Source of the DNA: an uncultured Lachnospiraceae bacterium
GTDB taxonomy: Bacteria; Bacillota; Clostridia; Lachnospirales; Lachnospiraceae
NCBI GenBank assembly: GCA_910584205.1
Contig: CAJUAA010000014.1
Span: 18,633 to 82,632, forward strand
DNA length: 64,000 bases
Direction of reading: 5' to 3'
Shown here: piece after piece, positions 1 to 7,747 of the stretch
How the letters are laid out: the number at the start of each line of letters is the position of its first letter
How positions within the stretch are numbered: the first letter of the stretch is position 1
The notes under the pieces: model-generated
What the model was told of the DNA's origin: nothing
The model's database searches: none
The model's input: only the letters and a program-made list of their open reading frames with translations
Position numbers and translations under genes: made by a program

Positions 1-4
1 AAAT

Positions 5-262
5 ATGTTTGAATTGAATGGGGAATTTGAAGAATCATATATTGCAAAATACTTTCCCTCACCTAAAGATGATGGTTGTTTTTTCAGATTTTATGACGAG
101 TCTTTAATAATTTCCGGAAAAATCAAATCAAGACACGAAAATTTGAGCATTTCTGAATTGGAGAAAATTAAAAAGCAGGTACAACAAGAAATTGAAAACA
201 AATCTAATGTAGAAGAATTCTATCCAGCTAACTGCAGTCGTACCCAGAATTCGACTACATGA
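5..262 (+). CDS. Fragment of an unknown protein at the window edge
   Basis: An 85-codon open frame that is also open upstream to the first base, so it may continue outside the window. It is AT-rich, and its first 70 residues are acidic/lysine-rich with a predicted helix near the end. The last residues (after about 73) are polar and low in complexity and look like read-through into unrelated sequence, which suggests a truncated gene end. No family is recognised. It lies just upstream of a small-toxin promoter. Confidence 0.35.
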   Translation: MFELNGEFEESYIAKYFPSPKDDGCFFRFYDESLIISGKIKSRHENLSISELEKIKKQVQQEIENKSNVEEFYPANCSRTQNSTT

Positions 263-308
263 TAAAAGCACCCCAATTTAAAATGAAAGTGCTCATTAAA
301 AGTATATA

Positions 309-337
309 TTGTTTAATACGGTCGGTTGTGATAAAAT
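309..337 (+). promoter_or_regulatory. Promoter of small hydrophobic peptide 1
   Basis: TTGTTT (309-314), a 17-base spacer and TAAAAT (332-337) form a good sigma-A promoter about 70 bases upstream of the peptide at 406. An inverted repeat, CGGTTGT (324-330) and ACAACCG (351-357), brackets the -10 and the predicted start. It could be an operator or a 5' structure. Confidence 0.6.
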
Positions 338-405
338 GCTTCGTAAGGAAACAACCGTGTTACAGGGTGGGCTGATCTCTCATTTTTGAAGAATGGGGGG
401 GGGTG

Positions 406-501
406 ATGCCTGTGAAAAATCATTTTGATTTTAAGGACATTATGACTTTTGGTCTGTTCCTTTTGGCATTACTTACATTCGTTTTTACGTTTTGTAAGTA
501 A
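406..501 (+). CDS. Small holin-like toxin peptide (type I toxin-like)
   Basis: A 31-residue peptide with a short polar N-terminus (residues 1-11), one hydrophobic helix (about 13-30, rich in Phe and Leu) and a lone C-terminal Lys. Size, single transmembrane segment and the helix containing ALLTFVF match the Firmicutes holin-like toxin family (Hol_Tox), membrane-acting toxins of type I systems. A G-rich run at 395-403 sits right before the start, and an in-frame GTG at 403 is an alternative start. An antisense promoter and terminator on the opposite strand overlap its 3' end, as expected for such loci. Toxicity is inferred. Confidence 0.6.
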   Translation: MPVKNHFDFKDIMTFGLFLLALLTFVFTFCK

Positions 502-506
502 GTTTA

Positions 507-603
507 CATAGAAAAACCACCCTTGAAACTTTGGCGAGTGTGAAGGGTGGTATTTCTACTTTAATACTGGTCAACTCACCTTGTGGGCGGTTGTTTTCTT
601 TGT
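507..603 (-). ncRNA. Candidate antisense RNA to small peptide 1
   Basis: The minus-strand promoter at 610-638 predicts a start near 603. A hairpin with 9-bp arms (516-524 and 543-551) followed on the minus strand by a TTTTTC tract would end the RNA near 507-511. The product of about 95 nt overlaps the 3' untranslated part of the toxin transcript, the usual geometry of type I antitoxin RNAs. Expression is predicted only. Confidence 0.55.
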
Positions 604-609
604 GCCTAT

Positions 610-638
610 AATATAGCACGTCTTCCATACAGATTCAA
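610..638 (-). promoter_or_regulatory. Promoter of antisense RNA 1
   Basis: On the minus strand, TTGAAT (complement of 633-638), a 17-base spacer and TATATT (complement of 610-615) form a near-consensus promoter. No protein frame lies downstream before the hairpin, which supports a short RNA product. Confidence 0.6.
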
Positions 639-783
639 CCATAATTCCACAAAAAGAAAATTTTTAACAGAGCCTCAAACCAGGCACCCGTTGCCACATC
701 TGGCGATGCTTTCCCAGGGGATAACGAGGCGTGTAGTTACTGAACAGAAAAGCACCGTAACCACATGAGTATGTTAAAATCCA

Positions 784-812
784 TTGCATAATTTCCGCAG
801 AAGTGGTAATAT
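784..812 (+). promoter_or_regulatory. Promoter of antisense RNA 2
   Basis: TTGCAT (784-789), a 17-base spacer and TAATAT (807-812). It points toward the 3' end of the minus-strand small peptide at 898-996, repeating in mirror image the arrangement of locus 1. Confidence 0.55.
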
Positions 813-818
813 TATTAA

Positions 819-905
819 AAAGGTGCTGTCGTTCCAGTGACGGTCAGCCCGGCAAAAGTTGGCAGAAACAGCCGCCTAGTTTGTCAGACCGGGGCGGCTA
901 TTTCT
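819..905 (+). ncRNA. Candidate antisense RNA to small peptide 2
   Basis: The RNA would start near 819 from the promoter at 784-812. It would end after a GC-rich hairpin (870-876 AGCCGCC pairing with 893-899 GGCGGCT) followed by TATTTCTG. The hairpin overlaps the last codons of the minus-strand peptide gene, so the RNA would pair with the end of its message. Length is about 85 nt. Inferred from promoter and terminator geometry. Confidence 0.5.
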
Positions 906-996
906 GTGTCTTGTTACTATCTTTACCAAAAGTATATCCGATTCCGAAGCAGGTCAAGCCAAAGCTCAGCACTGCGATAAGTCCCAAAATATCCAT
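898..996 (-). CDS. Small hydrophobic peptide 2 (type I toxin-like)
   Basis: A 32-residue peptide: MDILGLI, a hydrophobic glycine-containing helix to about residue 22, then a charged tail ending GKDSNKTQK. On the minus strand a strong AAGGAGGG ribosome site lies about 8 bases before the ATG, which is unusually clear for so short an ORF. Tiny proteins with this helix-then-GKD layout are common in Clostridia without a settled name. The mirrored antisense promoter/terminator at 784-905 suggests a type I toxin-antitoxin pair. Activity is inferred. Confidence 0.55.
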   Translation of the reverse strand: MDILGLIAVLSFGLTCFGIGYTFGKDSNKTQK

Positions 997-1114
997 ATGG
1001 CTCAGCCCTCCTTTCCCAGATTCCCTTTCGGGTTTCTATGTGAACAGAGGGTCACAGTCCCTCCGAAGAGGGCTAACCGCCACCGTCCTCCCGTGAACAG
1101 CAGCACCTGAAGCT

Positions 1115-1143
1115 ATTTTAATACAGGCTCTATCAAAAATCAA
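1115..1143 (-). promoter_or_regulatory. Promoter of small peptide 2
   Basis: On the minus strand, TTGATT (complement of 1138-1143), a 17-base spacer and TAAAAT (complement of 1115-1120). The predicted start near 1108 gives a leader of roughly 110 nt before the peptide ATG, a length typical of structured type I toxin messages. Confidence 0.55.
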
Positions 1144-1162
1144 TATACACGCTCAAAAAGAG

Positions 1163-1200
1163 AAAATCTCCTTGTCCAATGGATGCCAAGGGGATTTTTC
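1163..1200 (+). terminator. Terminator-like hairpin
   Basis: Arms 1163-1174 (AAAATCTCCTTG) and 1187-1198 (CAAGGGGATTTT) pair over 12 positions with one G-U, followed by T-rich sequence. What it terminates on the plus strand is unclear, since the genes just upstream run on the minus strand. Confidence 0.45.
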
Positions 1201-1387
1201 ATTATGACAATTCTTATGACAAATGAAAAACGAAAGATAACGTATGATATCATCCAAAAATCTACGCAAATCCCAAAATTCCCTGATTTTAAGCATATTT
1301 TACCAACCATAACCAATGATAACATGCACCCCGAACCAACAAGAGGTGAGTGCTGATTTTTTGTGAAAAAAGTGTGAAATCGGCGGG

Positions 1388-1431
1388 AATACGGGATTTT
1401 TAAAAGGTGGGATTTTCTGGAATCCCGTATT
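1388..1431. repeat. Perfect 11-bp inverted repeat
   Basis: AATACGGGATT (1388-1398) and AATCCCGTATT (1421-1431) are separated by 22 bases. It could fold as a hairpin or bind a regulator. The downstream T-rich tail is short (TTTTG), so it may also be a weak terminator. Confidence 0.45.
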
Positions 1432-1605
1432 TTGTACCTTTTCTGAAAAAAATATGACCGCCGCAGGGTTAGTATGAAATTTTCATAAATCCTGTTCCAT
1501 TTGAAAAGGCATTGCGTTATAATGAAACCAATGACAAACAGGAAATTTACAGATGATAATCTGGCTGTCAGGCTTGATTATAAATTATGAGGAAAAGGAG
1601 ATTTT

Positions 1606-1644
1606 ATGAAGATAAGTGTTAAAGCGACGGGAATTGCGGCATAA
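1606..1644 (+). CDS. 12-codon leader peptide upstream of the RNHCP gene
   Basis: ATG at 1606 follows a strong GGAAAAGGAG ribosome site (1591-1600) and ends at TAA 1642-1644, encoding MKISVKATGIAA. Only two bases separate the stop from a perfect 10-bp hairpin (1647-1678). A well-translated mini-ORF abutting a hairpin upstream of a gene is the layout of translational attenuators. Alternatively it is the truncated start of a longer gene of a mobile element. Confidence 0.4.
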   Translation: MKISVKATGIAA

Positions 1645-1646
1645 CC

Positions 1647-1678
1647 GGGAGGTTTGCTACATTTCCAACAAACCTCCC
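1647..1678 (+). promoter_or_regulatory. Hairpin between leader peptide and RNHCP gene
   Basis: GGGAGGTTTG (1647-1656) pairs perfectly with CAAACCTCCC (1669-1678) over a 12-base loop. The next bases are AAAAG, not a T-run, so it is not a normal intrinsic terminator for the plus strand. It is more likely an attenuation or RNA-stability element. Confidence 0.45.
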
Positions 1679-1714
1679 AAAAGTTTATGATATTACTTTC
1701 AGGAGGCTGTTTCC

Positions 1715-2143
1715 ATGAATAAGGAAAATAAGATAAAATCATTTAATAAGGGTTACTATAAGACACATCCATGTAATGATACATTCGTTTGTAAGGTTTG
1801 TGGAAGAACTGTTGCGACAGGTGGTGCAGGAAGCAAACATAGAAATCACTGTCCATACTGCCTGTCCAGTCAACATTTAGACATCAGGCCAGGTGATCGG
1901 GAAGCGGAGTGTGGAGGTGTCATGGAACCGATTGCTGTTTGGGTGAGGAAAAATGGCGAATGGGCGATTATCCATAGATGTAAAATTTGTGGAATATTGA
2001 GTTCAAACCGCATTGCGGCGGATGATAATCCTATGAAGCTGATGTCCCTTGCGATGAAGCCTGTTTCTTCGCCACCGTTCCCTTTAGAAAAGATTGAAGA
2101 AATGACAAAACTAATGGGTGGAGATGGAGAGTTAAAGTGGTGA
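1715..2143 (+). CDS. RNHCP-domain zinc-ribbon protein
   Basis: A 142-residue protein of the RNHCP family, named for the conserved GSKHRNHCPYC core seen at about residues 38-48. Cys pairs FVCKVCG (about 24-30) and HCPYC, then HRCKICG (about 91-97) look like two zinc ribbons. The family signatures PGDR and RIAADDNP are present, so the protein is full length. AGGAGG lies about 9 bases before the ATG. The biochemical role is not established; homologues often sit in accessory or mobile regions. A leader peptide and hairpin upstream suggest regulated expression, and a terminator follows at 2198. Confidence 0.85.
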   Translation: MNKENKIKSFNKGYYKTHPCNDTFVCKVCGRTVATGGAGSKHRNHCPYCLSSQHLDIRPGDREAECGGVMEPIAVWVRKNGEWAIIHRCKICGILSSNRIAADDNPMKLMSLAMKPVSSPPFPLEKIEEMTKLMGGDGELKW

Positions 2144-2197
2144 AATAAAACAGGCAGCAGGTAGTGTAAAATAGTTTGTGTTTTCAATAAAAAAATG

Positions 2198-2253
2198 GCT
2201 CCTTTCTGGTAAGAATTCAAATATGACAATTCTTATCAAAAAGGAGCATTTTT
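2198..2253 (+). terminator. Terminator after the RNHCP gene
   Basis: GCTCCTTT (2198-2205) pairs with AAAGGAGC (2240-2247); an inner stem AAGAATT (2211-2217) pairs with AATTCTT (2229-2235). ATTTTTA follows. This marks the boundary between the accessory segment and sbcDC. Confidence 0.7.
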
Positions 2254-2340
2254 ACGGCAGCAGTGAAAGACTGGATACGACAGATGACTGCAGAAAACAA
2301 CATCAGCGGCGGCGCAGACTGGCCGGCTCTCATATTTTTA

Positions 2341-2369
2341 TTGAATCTGGTTCAAAATCGGCATATAAT
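2341..2369 (+). promoter_or_regulatory. Promoter of sbcDC
   Basis: TTGAAT (2341-2346), a 17-base spacer and a perfect TATAAT (2364-2369). The predicted start near 2376 leaves about 30 bases of leader and rules out an upstream in-frame ATG at 2263 as the sbcD start. Confidence 0.7.
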
Positions 2370-2406
2370 AAAAATCAGTATTCTACCTGTTCAAAAAGGA
2401 GTATCC

Positions 2407-3543
2407 ATGAAATTTATCCATCTGTCTGATCTTCATCTTGGGAAAAGGGTCAACGAGTATTCCATGCTGGAGGATCAGAAATACATACTGAAACAGATTC
2501 TCGGCATCATGGACGCGGAAAGGCCGGACGGGGTCCTGATCGCCGGGGACGTTTATGACAAATCGGTGCCGGGCGCGGAGGCGGTGCAGCTGTTTGATGA
2601 TTTTCTGTACCGTCTGTCCGGGCGGGGGCTTCAGGTGTTCGTCATCAGCGGCAACCATGATTCGCCGGAGCGGCTGGCGTTCGGCGGACGGCTCATGGGC
2701 CAAAGCGGCGTGCATCTGTCCCCGGTCTATGACGGGACCGTGCCCTGCGTGGATCTGGAGGATGCCTACGGAAAGGTGCACGTCTATCTGCTGCCTTTTC
2801 TGAAACCGTCCCATGTGCGCAGGTTTTATCCGGAGGAGGAAATCGAGACATATACGGAAGCCATCCGGACGGCGCTTCGCAACAGCCCGGCGGAGCCGTC
2901 GGAGCGGAATGTGCTGGTCACCCATCAGTTTGTGGCCGGAGCGGAGCGTTCGGAGTCGGAGGAGCTGTCTGTGGGGGGCTCGGACCATGTGGACGGTTCG
3001 GTCTTTCAGTCTTTTGACTATGTGGCGCTGGGGCACCTCCATGGGCCGCAGAACGCGGGCGCCGGGCATATCCGCTACTGCGGCACTCCGCTGAAATATT
3101 CCTTCTCCGAGGCCGGGCATCAGAAATCCGTAACGGTGGTGGAACTTGGGGAAAAAGGGGATCTGTCCGTGCGGACGGTGCCGCTGAAGCCCCATCATGA
3201 TCTGCGGGAAATCCGGGGGACCTATATGGAGCTGACGGCCAGAAGCTTCTATGAGGGAAGCCCGGTGGAGGACTATCTGCACATTACGCTGACGGACGAG
3301 GAGGACATTCCGGACGCGGTGGGCCGTCTGAAGGTCATCTATCCGAATCTGATGCGGCTGGACTATGACAATCAGAGAACAAGAGCGCACGCCTGGTCCG
3401 CGGGCGCGGAAACGGTGGAGAAAAAGACGCCTCTGGAGCTGTTCATGGAGTTTTATGAGAGGCAGAACAACCAGCCGATGAAGAAAGAACAGAGAGAATT
3501 TTCCATGGAACTGATCCGGGAGATCTGGGAGGGAGAAACATGA
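2407..3543 (+). CDS. sbcD: Exonuclease SbcCD subunit D (Mre11-type nuclease)
   Basis: The 378-residue nuclease subunit of SbcCD, the bacterial Mre11-Rad50 complex. It opens hairpins and trims blocked or double-strand DNA ends with Mn2+. Metallophosphoesterase motifs occur in order: DLH at residues 8-10, GDVYD at 47-51, GNHD at 82-85, THQF near 178 and GHLHG near 216. The start at 2407 is chosen because AAAGGAG lies 4-10 bases upstream and the protein then begins MKFIHLSDLHLG as in the family. A longer frame from 2263 would precede the promoter. It overlaps sbcC by ATGA, so the two are translationally coupled. Confidence 0.95.
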   Translation: MKFIHLSDLHLGKRVNEYSMLEDQKYILKQILGIMDAERPDGVLIAGDVYDKSVPGAEAVQLFDDFLYRLSGRGLQVFVISGNHDSPERLAFGGRLMGQSGVHLSPVYDGTVPCVDLEDAYGKVHVYLLPFLKPSHVRRFYPEEEIETYTEAIRTALRNSPAEPSERNVLVTHQFVAGAERSESEELSVGGSDHVDGSVFQSFDYVALGHLHGPQNAGAGHIRYCGTPLKYSFSEAGHQKSVTVVELGEKGDLSVRTVPLKPHHDLREIRGTYMELTARSFYEGSPVEDYLHITLTDEEDIPDAVGRLKVIYPNLMRLDYDNQRTRAHAWSAGAETVEKKTPLELFMEFYERQNNQPMKKEQREFSMELIREIWEGET

Positions 3544-6305
3544 GACCCATAAAACTGACGTTGTCGGCGTTCGGCCCCTACGCGGGGCGGATGGAACTTC
3601 CCATGGAGCGTCTGGGAGAAAAGGGCCTGTATCTGATCACCGGGGATACCGGGGCAGGGAAAACGACGATCTTTGACGCCATTACCTTCGCGCTTTACGG
3701 AGAGGCCAGCGGAAAGGAGCGGGAGCCGGTCATGATGCGCTCCAAGTATGCGGCCCCTGAGACGCCGACCTTTGTGGAACTGCTTTTTTCTTATGGAAAC
3801 CAGAGGTATACCATCCGGCGCAGTCCCAGCTACCGGCGCCCGGCAAAGCGGGGCGGAGGGATGACGGTCCAGGACGCGAGGGAGGAGCTGACGCTCCCGG
3901 ACGGGCGCGTGCTTACGAAGAAAGGGGAAGTCAATCAGGCGGTCCGCGGAATTCTGGGTGTGGACCGGGAGCAGTTTTCCCGGATCGCCATGATCGCCCA
4001 GGGAGATTTCCTGAATCTTCTGCTGGCCCCCACAAAGGACCGCAGGGAAATATTCCGGCAGATTTTTAAAACCGGACGGTTTCAGGAACTTCAGGAGCGC
4101 CTGAAAGAGGAATCCGGCGTAATGAAGGACCGGTGGGAGCGGCAGAGGGCCAGCGTCCGCCAGTACGTCGGCGGCCTGGTCTGCCCGGAAGATGACGTAT
4201 GCGCCATGGAGCTTGCCGCGGCGAAAGAGGGAAAGCTTCCGATGGAGAAAACGGTGGAGCTGATCCGCCGGCTGCTGAAGCAGGATCAGGAGGCGGGACA
4301 GGCCATCGCGTCGGAGATGGAACAGACAGACCGGCATCGTCGCCGGATTCACGAGGAGCTGGCGCGAGCGGGCGAGATGGAAAAGACGGAGCAGGCGCTG
4401 GCGCAGGCAGAGCAGGCGTTCCGGGAGAAGGAGGCGCTTCTAAAGGAGCGGCGGCTTGCGTGGGAAAGAGAAAACGAGAGGAAGCCTCTGCGGGAGAAGC
4501 TTCAGGAGCAGATCACCATGCTTCAGCAGATCCTGCCCCGGTATGAGGAGCTGGATCAGAACCGAAAGAACATACAGTTATTAAAGAAACAGCAGGAAGA
4601 GTCCGGCGTCCTGCAGCAGAAGCAAAGAGCCGGGCTTCAGAGACAGAAAGAGGAACTGGAGCGATTCCGGGAGGAACGGCGGAGCCTGGAGGACGCGGGC
4701 GTAAGCCTGGAACGTTTCACGGCGCTGCTGGAGACGGCGGACCGCCGCCGCGTGGAGCTGGAGCGGCTTGAACATGCCCGGAAAGAGTACGGCGCGCTTC
4801 AGGAACAGTACGAAGCGGCGCAGGAAGCGTATCTCCTGTCATCCCGGAAGGCAGCGGAGTGCCTGGAGAGGTACCGGGCATGGAATCAGGCATTCCTGGA
4901 CGGACAGGCCGGCATCCTGGCGGAGCGTCTGGAGGAGGGACGGCCCTGTCCGGTGTGCGGCTCCCTGTCCCATCCGCATCCGGCGGAGAAGGGGGAGGCG
5001 GCGCCCTCAGAGAAGGACCTGGAAGCGGCGAAAGCGGCCAGTGAACGGGCGCAGGCGGACATGTCCGCAAAAAGCGAGGCGGCCGGGATGGCAGGAGGCC
5101 GCATGAGCGGGAAACGCAGGGAGATCGAAGAGAAGCTTGCGGAACTGCCGGGAGGCTGTGCCTTTGAGGAGGCGGAGCAGAGGCTCCGGGAGGAAACGCA
5201 GGAGAACAGCCGCCGGATGACGGAGCTTCAGAACCTGATTCGGGAAGAGATGAAACGGAAAAAGAGAAAGCAGGAGCTGGACGGCTGGATTCCGGACCAG
5301 GAGGCGGCGCTTTTGCGGGCGGAGGAGGCTGTCAGACGGGAGCAGATCGCATGCGCAGAGCGGGAAGCCGGGCTTACGGCGCTTACGGAGCAGACCGAGA
5401 GACTGGCCGCGTCCCTGACGATGGGGAGCAGAAGAGAGGCGGAGGAACAGTTCAATGGGCTGTCCCGTCAGAAACGGGAACTGGAACGGGCCGGAGAAGA
5501 GGCGGAGCAGGCGTATCGGAACGTGCAGCAGGAGATCAGCCATGAGCGCGGCCGGATCCGCTCACTGAGGGAACGGCTTCGGGAGACGCCCCGGCCGGAT
5601 AAAGAGAAGCTTGAGGCTGACCGCCGCGGGATGGATGAACGATACGGCGGGCTGCAGGACCGGCTGACGGACACGCGTACCCGGCTGGCGGCCAACGGTT
5701 CCGCGCTCCGGCACATTCTTCAACAGTCGGACGCGCTTCAGGAGACCGAGGAGCGGTGGGCCTGGGTGAAGGCGCTGTCCGACACGGCCAACGGGAATCT
5801 TGCAGGCAGAGAGAAGGTCATGCTGGAGACCTGGATCCAGACGACGTATTTTGACCGCATCATCGATCGGGCCAATACACGGTTTATGGTCATGTCCGGC
5901 GGCCAGTACGAACTGAAGCGCAGGGCGGAGGCGGAAAACAACCGCTGCCAGAGCGGCCTGGAGCTGGACGTGATCGATCACTATAACGGCACCACAAGGA
6001 GCGTAAAGACGCTTTCCGGGGGTGAGAGCTTTCAGGCGTCCCTGTCGCTTGCTCTGGGGCTTTCGGATGAAGTACAGTCCTCGGCAGGCGGAATCCGGCT
6101 GGACACCATGTTCGTGGACGAGGGCTTCGGTTCTCTGGATGAGGAAGCGCTCCGGCAGGCGGTCCGGGCCTTGTCGGCGCTCTCGGAAGGAAACCGGCTG
6201 GTGGGGATTATTTCCCATGTGTCAGAACTGAAAGAAAAGATCGACCGGCAGATCGTGGTTACAAAAGACAGAGCCGGAGGAAGCAGGGCAGTGATCCGGG
6301 AGTAG
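3540..6305 (+). CDS. sbcC: Exonuclease SbcCD subunit C (Rad50-like ATPase)
   Basis: A 921-residue SMC-like ATPase that forms the SbcCD complex with SbcD and bridges or positions DNA ends. Walker A GDTGAGKTT is at residues 35-43, followed by long Glu/Arg-rich coiled coils. The zinc hook CPVC is at 470-473 in the middle. The C-terminal head has the signature LSGGESF and Walker B with MFVDEGFGSLD. Head, hook and head are all present, so it looks functional. The start overlaps the sbcD stop by ATGA. It is followed by an unrelated diguanylate cyclase gene after about 70 bases. Confidence 0.95.
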   Translation: MRPIKLTLSAFGPYAGRMELPMERLGEKGLYLITGDTGAGKTTIFDAITFALYGEASGKEREPVMMRSKYAAPETPTFVELLFSYGNQRYTIRRSPSYRRPAKRGGGMTVQDAREELTLPDGRVLTKKGEVNQAVRGILGVDREQFSRIAMIAQGDFLNLLLAPTKDRREIFRQIFKTGRFQELQERLKEESGVMKDRWERQRASVRQYVGGLVCPEDDVCAMELAAAKEGKLPMEKTVELIRRLLKQDQEAGQAIASEMEQTDRHRRRIHEELARAGEMEKTEQALAQAEQAFREKEALLKERRLAWERENERKPLREKLQEQITMLQQILPRYEELDQNRKNIQLLKKQQEESGVLQQKQRAGLQRQKEELERFREERRSLEDAGVSLERFTALLETADRRRVELERLEHARKEYGALQEQYEAAQEAYLLSSRKAAECLERYRAWNQAFLDGQAGILAERLEEGRPCPVCGSLSHPHPAEKGEAAPSEKDLEAAKAASERAQADMSAKSEAAGMAGGRMSGKRREIEEKLAELPGGCAFEEAEQRLREETQENSRRMTELQNLIREEMKRKKRKQELDGWIPDQEAALLRAEEAVRREQIACAEREAGLTALTEQTERLAASLTMGSRREAEEQFNGLSRQKRELERAGEEAEQAYRNVQQEISHERGRIRSLRERLRETPRPDKEKLEADRRGMDERYGGLQDRLTDTRTRLAANGSALRHILQQSDALQETEERWAWVKALSDTANGNLAGREKVMLETWIQTTYFDRIIDRANTRFMVMSGGQYELKRRAEAENNRCQSGLELDVIDHYNGTTRSVKTLSGGESFQASLSLALGLSDEVQSSAGGIRLDTMFVDEGFGSLDEEALRQAVRALSALSEGNRLVGIISHVSELKEKIDRQIVVTKDRAGGSRAVIRE

Positions 6306-6373
6306 CCGGTATTGTGCCCGGGACCCCGTCGGCGGTGTCTGCCGGTTTCATAAAAGTTTACGGAGGAAATGTT

Positions 6374-7747
6374 ATGGAAGAAAAGGGACAAAAACAGGTC
6401 AAAGGAATCCGGATCAGCACTGTGAATATCATCATGATTTTTATATCCTGTGTGCTGTACATCCTGCTGATTACCGCAACCATCCGCGTCTCGGGCAAAT
6501 ACAATGATGTACATAATTCCATGGATGAATATATCGCCTTTGAAGAAAATGAGGCGTTTCTGACAGAGGGTTCCACCTATCTGACGGAACAGGTACGGCT
6601 TTATACGGTGACGCTGGAGCCGGAATATATGGAACATTATTTTACGGAAGTCCATGAGACCAGGCGCAGGGAGACGGCGCTGGAACAGCTGGAGTCTTCC
6701 TACGGCGGGGATAAAGCGTACGAATATCTGGTGGAGGCGCTGCAGCATTCCAACGATCTGATGCAGGACGAGATCTACGCCATGAAGCTGATCTCGGAAT
6801 CTCAGGGATACACAAAGGAGCAGATTCCCGAAGAAGTGCAGGCGGCTGTTCTGTCCGACGAGGATCAGAAACTGGACAGTGAGGAGATGATCCAGAGGGC
6901 GAGGGAAATCGTCTTCGGGACCGATTATCAGGAGGCCCGGACCCGGATTCTGGACAATGTGGAAAATTCCATGAAGAGCATTCATGAAAAGACACATGAG
7001 AAAATGCTGGGAGACGCCGATTCACTGGAATCTACGATGATCATACAGCGGAGGCTGGTCAGCATCCTGTTTGTGGAGAACATTGCCACGTTTCTTCTGA
7101 TCATCCTGCTGATTATCAAACCTCTTCGGATTTATGTAAACTGCATCAAAGAGGAAAAGATGATGGAGATCACCGGCTCCTATGAGTTCAAATATCTGGC
7201 GCTGACCTACAATGACATATTCGAGATTAAAAATGCCAATGAAGCCATGCTGCGCTACCGCGCGGAGCATGACCCGCTGACCGGTATCGTAAACCGGGGA
7301 GGTTTTGAACAGCTGAAGAACATGTTCCGGGTAAAGGGCGGCGCGCTGGGCCTTTTAATCATCGATGTGGATAAATTCAAGCTGATCAATGACGGATACG
7401 GCCATGAGGTGGGCGACCAGGTGCTGAAGAAAGTGGCGGGATTTCTGAAAGACGAATTCCGCGCCACGGACTATCCGGCGCGGATCGGCGGAGATGAATT
7501 CGCGGTGATCCTGACCGGTATGACAGAGGAGATGGGCGCGGTGGTGATGCGGAAGATTGGAAAGATCAATGAATCGCTGCTGCATCCGGACGACGGGCTT
7601 CCGCAGGTGTCCTTAAGCGTGGGCGGCGCATTTTCGGAACAGGGTTTTACGGATGATCTGTATAAAATGGCGGACGCCGCTCTGTATGTGGTGAAAGAGA
7701 ACGGCCGGTGCGGCTGCCGGTTCTATGAGGAGGGAATGGAGCTTTGA
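6374..7747 (+). CDS. Membrane-anchored diguanylate cyclase (GGDEF)
   Basis: A 457-residue protein with an N-terminal transmembrane helix (about 16-38), an extracytoplasmic sensor region, a second membrane helix (about 225-250) and a C-terminal GGDEF domain. It should make c-di-GMP from GTP at the inner membrane face. The catalytic motif is intact (RIGGDEF). RATD lies five residues before GGDEF, which matches the inhibitory I-site RxxD, so product inhibition is likely. The start at 6374 follows GGAGGAAATGTT; a frame from 6314 lacks a ribosome site. The signal sensed is unknown. Confidence 0.9.
   Translation: MEEKGQKQVKGIRISTVNIIMIFISCVLYILLITATIRVSGKYNDVHNSMDEYIAFEENEAFLTEGSTYLTEQVRLYTVTLEPEYMEHYFTEVHETRRRETALEQLESSYGGDKAYEYLVEALQHSNDLMQDEIYAMKLISESQGYTKEQIPEEVQAAVLSDEDQKLDSEEMIQRAREIVFGTDYQEARTRILDNVENSMKSIHEKTHEKMLGDADSLESTMIIQRRLVSILFVENIATFLLIILLIIKPLRIYVNCIKEEKMMEITGSYEFKYLALTYNDIFEIKNANEAMLRYRAEHDPLTGIVNRGGFEQLKNMFRVKGGALGLLIIDVDKFKLINDGYGHEVGDQVLKKVAGFLKDEFRATDYPARIGGDEFAVILTGMTEEMGAVVMRKIGKINESLLHPDDGLPQVSLSVGGAFSEQGFTDDLYKMADAALYVVKENGRCGCRFYEEGMEL

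Larger units (their letters stand above)
1144..1605. other. AT-rich intergenic stretch with hairpins, no firm gene
   Basis: The stretch contains a plus-strand terminator-like hairpin (1163-1200), a 50-codon frame (1204-1356) with no ribosome site or recognisable homology, an 11-bp inverted repeat (1388-1431), and a TATAAT-like -10 at 1518-1523 without a good -35 that may serve the leader at 1606. The 15-mer starting at 1203 (TATGACAATTCTTAT) recurs at 2222-2236. I see no convincing protein gene. Confidence 0.5.

Noticed and set aside
1140..1325. A 61-codon minus-strand frame rich in Ile/Phe
   Set aside because: No ribosome site, overlaps the small-peptide promoter and a terminator hairpin; hydrophobicity comes from AT-rich sequence.
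2263..2406. N-terminal extension of SbcD
   Set aside because: It precedes the consensus promoter at 2341-2369 and adds 48 residues absent from the family.
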